Positions 56,182-64,000 of a DNA stretch of 64,000 nucleotides are shown one piece after another. This DNA comes from Thermohalobaculum sp963822985 (GTDB lineage: Bacteria > Pseudomonadota > Alphaproteobacteria > Rhodobacterales > Rhodobacteraceae), in contig CAWGJU010000017.1 in NCBI GenBank assembly GCA_963822985.1, forward strand, positions 248,001 through 312,000, given 5' to 3'. A program made the position numbers and the translations under genes. Position 1 is the stretch's first letter. Each line of letters begins with the position of its first letter. The notes beneath the pieces are model-generated. The model was not told the DNA's origin and did no database searches. It was given only the letters and a program-made list of their open reading frames with translations.

Positions 56182-57005
56182 CCGCCGCCCTCCGCCCGGG
56201 ACTCGGGCTCCTTCCAGTCCGACAGCTCCTCGTCCAGCTCTGCCTCCTCGGCCGCCCGGCGCCGCTCGAAGATCCGCACGAGCCAGATCGAGATCTCGTA
56301 GAGCAGAAAGACCGGCACGCCGAGCAGGAACTGGCTCATCACATCGGGCGGCGTCAGCAAGGCCGCCCCCGCGGCGATGGCGACAATTGCGTATTTGCGG
56401 GCGCGGGCCAGCCCGTCCGAGGTGACGATCCCGACCCGCCCGAGCAGCGTCAACAGCACGGGCAGCTCGAAACACACGCCAAAGGCCAGCAGCATCACCT
56501 TAATAAAGCCGACATATTCCGAAAACCGGTTCTCGTTCTCGATCTTGACGCCGCCGCCGAGCGAAGTGTTCTCGGCAAACTCGATGAGGAAATTCAGCGC
56601 CAGCGGAATGACCAGGTAATAGGCGAGCGCCGCCCCCAGCATGAACAGGAACGGCGTCGCGATCAGGAACGGCAGGAACGCCGTCTGCTCGTTCTTGTAG
56701 AGCCCCGGCGCCACGAACAGCCAGAGCTGGACCGCGATGATCGGGAAGCTGATGAAGAACCCGCCCCAGACCGCCAGGTTCATGACGGTCAGGAAAGTCT
56801 CCTGCGGGCTCAGCGACTGGACCGTCGCCTCCGGGTCGGCGCGCAGCAGCGGGCCGGACAGCAGCTGCCACATCTCGAAACGGAAAACAAAGCAGAGGGC
56901 CGTCGCCACGCCCAGCGCCACCAGCGACCAGATCAGCCGGCGCCGCAACTCGATCAGATGTTCGATCAGTGGCGCGGAACTGGCCTCGATGTGCTTCTCG
57001 CTCAT
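56178..57005 (-). CDS. tatC: Twin-arginine translocase subunit TatC
   Basis: Membrane receptor for twin-arginine signal peptides, 275 residues with six predicted helices. PLIEHLIELRRRLIWSL is the conserved N-terminal cytosolic motif, SPQETFLTVMNLAVWGGFFISFPI follows, and SEYVGFIKVMLLAFGVCFELPVLLTLLGRVGIV covers the conserved loop. Its ATG overlaps the tatB stop (ATGA). The charged C-terminal tail extends about 40 residues. Confidence 0.96.
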   Translation of the reverse strand: MSEKHIEASSAPLIEHLIELRRRLIWSLVALGVATALCFVFRFEMWQLLSGPLLRADPEATVQSLSPQETFLTVMNLAVWGGFFISFPIIAVQLWLFVAPGLYKNEQTAFLPFLIATPFLFMLGAALAYYLVIPLALNFLIEFAENTSLGGGVKIENENRFSEYVGFIKVMLLAFGVCFELPVLLTLLGRVGIVTSDGLARARKYAIVAIAAGAALLTPPDVMSQFLLGVPVFLLYEISIWLVRIFERRRAAEEAELDEELSDWKEPESRAEGGG

Positions 57006-57553
57006 CCCTCGGAGACCTTGGCCCCTGGGGCGGGTCCGGGGGTGGCCCCAGAAGCGGCCCCGGAGGACGCAGCGCCGGCGGCGCGCTGCTCCTCGCCGGC
57101 CGCCGTGGCCGGCGGCGGCGTGGCCGCGACACCGGGCGTCGAGCCGCCCGACCCGGCCGCCCCAGCGCCGGCCGCCGGGGCAGTCGCACCGGCGCCGGGC
57201 GACGTAGTCCCCGCCCCTGCGCCACCCTGGCTTGCCGCCGGCTGGGCCGGCTTGGCACCGGCCGAAGGCTCGACCTTCACCGGTTGCTTGAGGTAGGACT
57301 GCGCCTTTGCCGCCTGCTGCTTGAAGTCGAGGCTGGTCAGGTCCTTGCGCAGGTCGCGCAGCTCCTTGAGGTTGCCCAGATCGCTGTCGCGCGCGGCATC
57401 CTCCAACGATCGTTGAAACTCGCGCGCCATTCGCTTGATCTGCCCGACCCAGCGTCCGACCTGGTTCAGCAGCTGCGGCAGATCGCGCGGGCCGACGACG
57501 ATCAGCGCCAGCGCGCCGATCACCAGCAGCTCGGTCCAACCGATGTCAAGCAT
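57002..57553 (-). CDS. tatB: Sec-independent protein translocase subunit TatB
   Basis: A 183-residue protein: MLDIGWTELLVIGALALIVVGPRDLPQLL forms the short membrane helix and hinge, the amphipathic helix QVGRWVGQIKRMAREFQRSLEDAAR follows, and the tail is Pro/Ala/Gly-rich and disordered, typical of alphaproteobacterial TatB. It works with TatC in substrate recognition. Confidence 0.96.
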   Translation of the reverse strand: MLDIGWTELLVIGALALIVVGPRDLPQLLNQVGRWVGQIKRMAREFQRSLEDAARDSDLGNLKELRDLRKDLTSLDFKQQAAKAQSYLKQPVKVEPSAGAKPAQPAASQGGAGAGTTSPGAGATAPAAGAGAAGSGGSTPGVAATPPPATAAGEEQRAAGAASSGAASGATPGPAPGAKVSEG

Positions 57554-57574
57554 GGGCCGCAGCCCCGCGCCCGG

Positions 57575-57814
57575 TCAGGCGCGGTCCTTCTTAGCCGCAT
57601 GGGCGGTGTCTGGGGTGACGTCGATCGCGCCCGCCTCGTGGCTATGCGCATGCTCGACCCGCGCCGGCTCGGAGCTGTCGTCCTCCGCCATGCCCTTCTT
57701 GAAGCTCTTGATGCCCTTTGCGACATCGCCCATCAGCGCCGAGATCTTGCCACGTCCGAAAAGCAGGACCAGCAGGACCACGACGATCAGGATCTGCCAA
57801 AAACTCGGCGCCAT
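57575..57814 (-). CDS. tatA: Sec-independent protein translocase subunit TatA
   Basis: Pore-forming component, 79 residues. The start MAPSFWQILIVVVLLVLLFGRGKISALMGDVAKGIKSFKKGM contains the short helix, FG hinge (LFGRGK) and amphipathic helix. The acidic His-rich tail varies between species. The ATG at 57814 is preferred, because upstream in-frame codons lack similarity. tatA is the first of tatABC. Confidence 0.95.
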   Translation of the reverse strand: MAPSFWQILIVVVLLVLLFGRGKISALMGDVAKGIKSFKKGMAEDDSSEPARVEHAHSHEAGAIDVTPDTAHAAKKDRA

Positions 57815-57914
57815 CCATCTCTCTCCCGCGTCTCTCCCGGCCCCTGCCGGGGCCGCCCTTGTCTGGCCTCTACATATTGGATGGGCCGCGGCGCGGGAAG
57901 CCCCGCCCGCCGCT

Positions 57915-59057
<1,143 letters not shown>

Positions 59058-59118
59058 GGCCTTCCTGACTTATTCAGTCGGACATGGTTGGAATAGCTAG
59101 CAAGCCCGGCCCGCCGGT

Positions 59119-59589
59119 TCAAGTTCGAGAGCGATGCCCGCTCAGGACAATGCCCAGGCGAGCAAGGACATAGCGCACCGTCTTCACCGGCCCGACCAGC
59201 GCCACGAACAGCCACAGCGGCGTGCGCATCAGCCCGGAGATCACCGTGAAGCCGTCGCCGAAGGGCGCCCAGCTCAACAGCAGCGTCCAGACGCCCCAGC
59301 GCGCATAGAGCCGCTCGGCCCGGTCCATCTGCTTCTGCGCTGACCGGAAACCAGCGCGAGCCCTTCCAGCGCTCGACGAAGAGCCCCATCCACCAGTTCA
59401 GCACCGAGCCCAGCGTGTTGCCGACGCTGGCGACGGCGACGAGCAGCCAGAGCGGGATATCCGTCGTCCGCTCGACCGCGGCGAAAACGATCTCGGACTG
59501 GAACGGCAGCACGGTCGCCGCGCCGAAAGCGGTGCCGAAAAGGCCGCCAAGCGCGGAGAACTCGGATCGGGGACATCCGGCCGCAACAT
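59119..59589 (-). CDS. DedA/YqaA-family membrane protein, one or two apparent frameshifts
   Basis: A polytopic inner-membrane protein of about 155 residues. The pieces FGAATVLPFQSEIVFAAVERTTDIPLWLLVAVASVGNTLGSVLNWWMGLFVERWKGSRWFPVS and MDRAERLYARWGVWTLLLSWAPFGDGFTVISGLMRTPLWLFVALVGPVKTVRYVL match YqaA/SNARE-associated (VTT) proteins. A single-base break near 59340 separates them. The ATG at 59589 lies in a different phase from the core, so another indel near the start is likely. Confidence 0.62.
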
Positions 59590-59721
59590 AGGCCGCCCGC
59601 GGCGCCCGGGGTAACCCGCGCTTGCGCGGCCTCGCCACGCCTGCGCGCATCGTTCCAGTGCCTTGATCGCGTCCGCCGATCGCGGCGACAGTGCCGCCCG
59701 AGCAGCAGCGGGAGGAAGCGC

Positions 59722-60825
59722 ATGCAGATCACCGAGGCCGAAGTCATTCGGCTGAGCATCCCCTTCAGCGATGGCGGCAAGGGCGAAGGGCCTGTTCCAC
59801 GATCGCTGGCGCACGCCTCGACTTCGTGCTGCTGCGCCTCGGCGACCGATGCCGGGCTGGTCGGCTGGGGCGAGGCGTTCAGCTATCATCTGCGGCAAGG
59901 CGCGTCAAGGCGCTGACCCGCTCGGCCGTCGTGCCGCACCTGATCGGCCGCGACCCGCGCGAGCCCGAGCTCATCCTGGCCGAGCTGCGCCATGCGCTGC
60001 ACATCACCGGGCGCTATGGCATCACCATGTTCTGCATCTCGGCCGCCGACATCGCGCTCTGGGACCTCGCCGCCAAGGCCGAGGGCGTGTCGCTGGCCGA
60101 GCGCATCGGCGGCCGGCGCCGCGCCGAGGTGCCCGGCCTATGCCAGCCTGGTGCGCTATGCCGACGACCGGCTGATCGGCGAGATGACCGCGAAGGCCGT
60201 CGGCGAGGGCTATCGCACGATCAAGCTGCACGAGATCGAGCTCGGCCATATCCGCGCCGGGCGCGAGGCCGCCGGGCCTGGACGTCGACGCTGACGGTCG
60301 ACGTCAACTGCAACTGGAGCATGCAGCAGACGCTTCGGACTGGGCGCCCGAGCTCCGCGCGCTCGACCTGCTCTGGGTCGAGGAGCCGATCTTCCCGCCC
60401 GAGGACTTCGAGGGGCTGGCGCGCATCCGCCGCGAGACGGGCCTGGCGATCGCCACGGGCGAGAACGCCTGCACCGAGTACCAGTTCGCCGAGATGCTGC
60501 GGGCCGGCGCCGCCGATTGGATCCAGCCCTCGGTGACCAAGATCGGCGGCATCTCCGAGACGCTGGCGACGCGCCGGCGCGCCCGCGAGGCGGGCGTCGA
60601 AGCGTGGCGCAGCACTCGCCCTATTTCGGGCCGGGCTACCTGGCGTCGCTGCAGCTCCTCGCCGCGGCCGAGGAGGAGGAGCTCTTCGAGTACCTCTACA
60701 TCGAGCGCGAGGCCGACATCTTCCCGGGCCTGCCCGTGCCCCGAACGGGGCGGGTCGCGATCCCGGACGGCCCGGGGCTCGGCCTCGACCCGGACCCCGC
60801 CGTGCTCGACCGCTACAGCATCTGA
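59722..60825 (+). pseudogene. Mandelate racemase/muconate-lactonizing enzyme family (enolase superfamily), about eight apparent frameshifts
   Basis: Pieces in three phases give an enolase-superfamily dehydratase of about 365 residues. The capping domain starts MQITEAEVIRLSIPFSDGGKGEG. The barrel carries KLHE (KxH), TVDVNCNW (first metal Asp), WVEEPIF (Glu), GENACT (Glu) and HSPYFGPGYLASL. The protein ends PDPAVLDRYSI. About eight single-base shifts are needed between 59785 and 60600. The motifs are intact, so it is probably functional in the real genome. An acid-sugar or similar hydroxyacid substrate is likely. Confidence 0.72.
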
Positions 60826-60951
60826 CGACGCCGCTGCCGGAGTGCTCGCGGGAGTTCATGCCTTGGCCTGGGCCGACCCCCGCGCTAGGGTCGGCGCCAC
60901 CGTCGGCCACCGTCAACCACCGTCAACCCTGGGTTCGCGCGGGAGATCTCG

Positions 60952-61338
60952 ATGCGCCTTGCTCCTGCCCTCCTGCTGCTGGCCGGCTGCGCCGCTGGCG
61001 CGGGCGTCGACCCGATCGGCGTGCCGCTGAAGATGGCCTCCGAAGGGATCGGCGACCTGGTGCTGCTTGACGGCTCTCTCCAGCTCGACGACGGCTCGCG
61101 GCTGCCCGTCATCCGCGTGGCCGAGGGCGTCTACGCACTGCCATCGCGTCCGGTGCGGCTGCCGAACGGGGCGGATTTCTGCTCAGGCCAGCCGGTCAGC
61201 TATCTGACCGTGCACCGGACAGCGGACGGGCTGATCGCGATCAACGCCGGCGATTGGGCCGAGCCGCCTGCGCCGCCGCCGGCCGATGTGCTGCAGGCCG
61301 AGGGCGCCTGCGCGACCTTCACCTACCGCTCCGCCTGA
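60952..61338 (+). CDS. Hypothetical lipoprotein
   Basis: A 128-residue protein with the lipobox LLLLAGC at residues 8-14, so it is likely lipid-anchored. The mature part is beta-rich (SLQLDDGSRLPVIRVAEGVYALPSRPV), with two Cys in the C-terminal half. It ends in ACATFTYRSA. No family recognised. It lies alone between unrelated genes. Confidence 0.7.
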   Translation: MRLAPALLLLAGCAAGAGVDPIGVPLKMASEGIGDLVLLDGSLQLDDGSRLPVIRVAEGVYALPSRPVRLPNGADFCSGQPVSYLTVHRTADGLIAINAGDWAEPPAPPPADVLQAEGACATFTYRSA

Positions 61339-61453
61339 GATCGTGCCTGAGATCGCGCCTGAGCCGCCAGCGATTGCGCCAGATCAAGGAACTCGCGCGG
61401 GCAGCGCCTAGCCTCCGTGCAGTCGCCTCGGGCCCGGAACAAGTAGGAACAAG

Positions 61454-61687
61454 ATGTCGCACACGCCGCACGAACTGGTCGAGGAGTTCCCCGGGCAAGC
61501 CGCCCGCATCCACGAGTTGAGGGAGACGAACCCGCACTTCCGCCGGCTCTCCGACGAGTACCACGACGTGAACCGCGCCATCCACCGGGCCGAGACGCGC
61601 GTCGAGCCCGTCGACGATTTTCGCGAGGAAGAGCTGCGCAAGCAGCGCCTGAAGCTGAAGGACGAGATCGCGCGGATGCTCGCCTGA
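61454..61687 (+). CDS. YdcH family protein (DUF465)
   Basis: A 77-residue, highly charged helical protein. HELVEEFPGQAARIHELRETNPHFRRLSDEYHDVNRAIHRAE and RKQRLKLKDEIARML give the family pattern. Many alphaproteobacteria carry several copies. Its role is unknown. A GGAACAAG site precedes the ATG. Confidence 0.88.
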   Translation: MSHTPHELVEEFPGQAARIHELRETNPHFRRLSDEYHDVNRAIHRAETRVEPVDDFREEELRKQRLKLKDEIARMLA

Positions 61688-61806
61688 CCCCCCGGGCGCG
61701 CGGCGCCGCGCCCACTGCTGTCACCGGAGCGCCATGCGCCAGTGGCTGGCACCCGGTGCCGAGCGCTGCTAGACACTCGCCGAAAGCAGCCCTCGGAGCC
61801 TCGCGC

Positions 61807-63215
61807 ATGCCCCCGACCACCTCGACGGACGCCGTCCTGGCGCAGATCGACGCCGACCTTGACGCGGCGCTCGGCCGGCTGTTCCGGCTCGTGCGCTTCC
61901 AGTCCGTCTCGACCGACCCCGCCTATGCGCCGGAATGCCGTAAGGCCGCCGAATGGCTCGCTGGCGACCTCGCCGAGATCGGCTTTGACGCGCGAGTCGG
62001 CGCGATACCAAGGGCCACCCCATCGTCGTCGGCCACCATCCCGGCCCGGACGCCCCGGAGGCTGGCGCGCCACACCTGCTCTTCTACGGCCATTACGACG
62101 TCCAGCCCGTCGATCCGATCGAGCTCTGGCAGGGCGACCCGTTCGCGCCCGAGTTGCGCACGCGCGACGATGGCAGCCGCTTTATCCACGGCCGCGGTGC
62201 CTCGGACGACAAGGGCCAGCTGATGACCTTCGTCGAGGCCTGCCGCGCCTGGAAGGCGGCGACGGGCACGCTGCCCTGCCGCGTCACCATGCTGCTCGAG
62301 GGCGAGGAGGAATCGGGCGGCGAAAGCCTGCCGCCCTTCCTCGACGCCCACCGCGACGAGCTGTCCGCCGACATCGCGCTGATCTGCGACACCGGCATGT
62401 TCGACGCCAGGACGCCGTCCATCACCACGATGCTGCGCGGCAACGTCGCCGACCAGGTGACGATCCATGCCGCCTCGCGCGACCTACATTCCGGCATGTA
62501 TGGCGGCGCGGCGCAGAACCCGATCCATGTGCTGACGCGCATCCTCGCCGCCATGCACGACGATAACGGCCGCATCGCCATTCCCGGCTTCTATGACGGC
62601 GTCCCCGAGCTGCCGGCCGAGATAAAGGCCCAATGGGACCGTCTCGGCTTCGACCCGCGGGCCTTTCTCGGCGAGGTCGGCCTGGCAGAGCCGGCGGGCA
62701 GCCACGGCTACTCGGCGCTCGAGCACCTCTGGTCGCGGCCGACGGCCGAGGTCAACGGCATCTGGGGCGGCTACACCGGCGCGGGCTTCAAGACGGTGAT
62801 CCCGGCCGAGGCGCACGCCAAGATCAGCTTCCGCCTGGTCGGCGACCAGGACCCCGAGCGCATCCGCGAGCTCTTCCGCGCCTTCGTGCGCGACCGGCTG
62901 CCGCCCGACTGCCGGGCCGAGTTCAAGGCGCGCGGCGGCGGGGTCGCCACCGTCATGCCGACGGCCGCCCCGGCCTTCGAGAAGGCGCGCCGGGCGCTGA
63001 CGGAGGAATGGGGCCGCGAGGCCGCCTTCATCGGCTGCGGCGGCTCGATCCCGGTGGTCGGGCTGCTCAAGGACCGCCTGGGCATGGACTCGCTGCTGAT
63101 CGGCTTCGGGCTGGAGGACGACCGCATCCACTCGCCGAACGAGAAATACGAACTGACCAGCTTCCACAAGGGCGCCCGGTCCTGGGCCCGGGTGCTGGGC
63201 GCGCTGGCCGCCTGA
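61807..63215 (+). CDS. M20 family metallopeptidase (dipeptidase type), one apparent frameshift
   Basis: A zinc-dependent dipeptidase or acylase of about 470 residues after correction. FYGHYDVQPVDP holds the first metal His, GRGASDDKGQLMTFVEA the bridging Asp, and LLEGEEESGGESL the catalytic Glu pair. The dimerisation lid and C-terminal metal His (SPNEKYELTSFHKGARSW) complete it. One base near 62000 shifts the frame between DARV and TKGHPIVVGHHPGPDAPEAG. Cytosolic; likely releases amino acids from imported or endogenous peptides. Confidence 0.88.
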
Positions 63216-63246
63216 GCCGCCGGCGCGGTGCGTGGCGCCGCCCGCC

Positions 63247-63528
63247 CTACCCGGCCGGCCGGTCGCGGCCCCGCGGCCCGCCCCGCCGCCGTCCCCGCCC
63301 TGCCGGACCCCCGGCCGCCTCGCGCAGCAGCGCGGTCATCGGGTGGTCGGCCGGCGGCGCGTGATGCGCCAGGAGCGCCGCCGCCGCCTCGGCGGGCGGG
63401 GTGCCCGCCGGCAGCCCCAGCGCCCAGTCGAGGAAGATCGACCGGCAATCCGCCGGGCCGATGCCCTCGATGCGATAGGCTTCGCGGATCAGCTCGCGCG
63501 GGTCATAGAGGCGGGTGGCATCCGTCAT
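63247..63528 (-). CDS. Conserved hypothetical protein
   Basis: A 93-residue protein beginning MTDATRLYDPRELIREAYRIEGIGPADCRSIFLDWALGLP, then a 40-residue tail with Arg/Gly repeats. The N-terminal half looks folded and resembles an uncharacterised alphaproteobacterial family of about this size. Function unknown. Confidence 0.65.
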   Translation of the reverse strand: MTDATRLYDPRELIREAYRIEGIGPADCRSIFLDWALGLPAGTPPAEAAAALLAHHAPPADHPMTALLREAAGGPAGRGRRRGGPRGRDRPAG

Positions 63529-63634
63529 GCCCCCGCATTAGCTTATCGCCGAGACGCCGGGCAACGGGTCAGCGACGCGGACGTTCACCCGGCCAGAGGC
63601 TCAATGCCCCGCACGGGACCCGAGAGGAAAATCG

Positions 63635-64000
63635 ATGCCAGACAACAAGACACGGCAGCCAGAGGGCGCGGCGCCAGCGACCGAGGCGCCCGAGACGCGC
63701 GCGCCGCAGCCCGAGCCGGCCCAGCCCCTGACCCAGCGCCCCGAGCTGCCGCGCAACACGACGCCGGACGCCGACGCCCCGGAGCTGACGATCCCCGTCG
63801 ACACCGTCGCCTGGATCATCCTCAAGGCGCGCGAATACGACATGAAGGAGCCGACCGACATCGCGACCGAGGAGGAGGACGGCGACAACCCGCTCGGCGT
63901 GCTCGAGGACCGGGCCGACGACCCCACGGCCGCCGAGCTGCGCGCCTGGATCGAGGACCTCGACGACGACGCGCAGGCCGAGCTGGTCGCCCTCATGTGG
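63635..64000 (+). CDS. DUF3775 domain-containing protein, 3' partial
   Basis: The first 122 residues are inside the window. A Pro/Gln-rich disordered N-terminus (about 48 residues) leads to the DUF3775 domain (LTIPVDTVAWIILKAREYDMKEPTD, then acidic DDPTAAELRAWIEDLDDDAQAELVALMW). The gene continues past the window end. Function unknown. Confidence 0.8.
   Translation, partial: MPDNKTRQPEGAAPATEAPETRAPQPEPAQPLTQRPELPRNTTPDADAPELTIPVDTVAWIILKAREYDMKEPTDIATEEEDGDNPLGVLEDRADDPTAAELRAWIEDLDDDAQAELVALMW

Overview
The window is GC-rich, densely packed DNA from an alphaproteobacterium. The lineage is inferred from the ornithine-lipid acyltransferase OlsB, HWE/HisKA_2-type sensor kinases, a VPLPA-CTERM surface protein, the DUF2065 gene beside hflKC and a Do-type protease, and the rpiA-gor pairing. 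Order and genus cannot be fixed from the sequence. I see no CRISPR array, insertion sequence, prophage or rRNA. The DNA reads as ordinary chromosome with a few accessory patches.

Layout. 0-4.7 kb: peptide/opine-type ABC importer (ATPase, binding protein, two permeases). 4.9-8.4 kb: isocitrate-lyase/PEP-mutase-family enzyme plus short-chain dehydrogenase, CoA-transferase and an ATC-hydrolase-like protein, together a small catabolic island. 8.4-10.8 kb: SGNH hydrolase divergent from a trypsin-like protease, sharing a promoter that holds a perfect inverted repeat. 10.8-14 kb: esterase homologue lacking its catalytic Ser, OlsB, MsrB and a UPF0173 hydrolase. 14.2-15.8 kb: sensor kinase and receiver. 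15.9-19.8 kb: gatCA, metallo-hydrolase, methyltransferase, cold-shock gene. 20-25 kb: lepA, cobB, rpmB, meaB. 25-30 kb: hrpB, glutamate dehydrogenase. 30-33 kb: Crp-type regulator and kinases. 33-40.5 kb: a leftward run of rpiA, gor, hflK, hflC, DUF2065, Do-protease and aminotransferase. 40.6-44.1 kb: sdaA, doxX, radC and a CTERM protein. 44.2-44.5 kb: tRNA-Leu(UAA) interrupted by a group I intron. 44.6-55 kb: glycerate kinase, then an amine-utilisation regulon (polyamine-type binding protein, class III aminotransferase, GcvT-like protein, two PYROXD2-like oxidoreductases, BetI-like regulator, methyltransferase) marked by two near-identical palindromic operators. 55-57.8 kb: AAA ATPase and tatABC. 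57.9-64 kb: ABC ATPase, membrane protein, enolase-superfamily enzyme, lipoprotein, DUF465, M20 peptidase and DUF3775 genes.

Main highlights: (1) a 235-nt group I intron placed between U34 and A35 of tRNA-Leu(UAA), the site classically known from cyanobacteria and plastids; (2) the amine regulon with its paired operators; (3) the protease/SGNH divergent module.

Caveat: at least fifteen genes carry apparent one- or two-base indels whose correction restores a normal family protein, and they are densest at 57.9-60.9 kb. Many hit housekeeping or multi-domain genes, so I read most as sequence errors rather than true pseudogenes. Start sites and full lengths of those genes are approximate.
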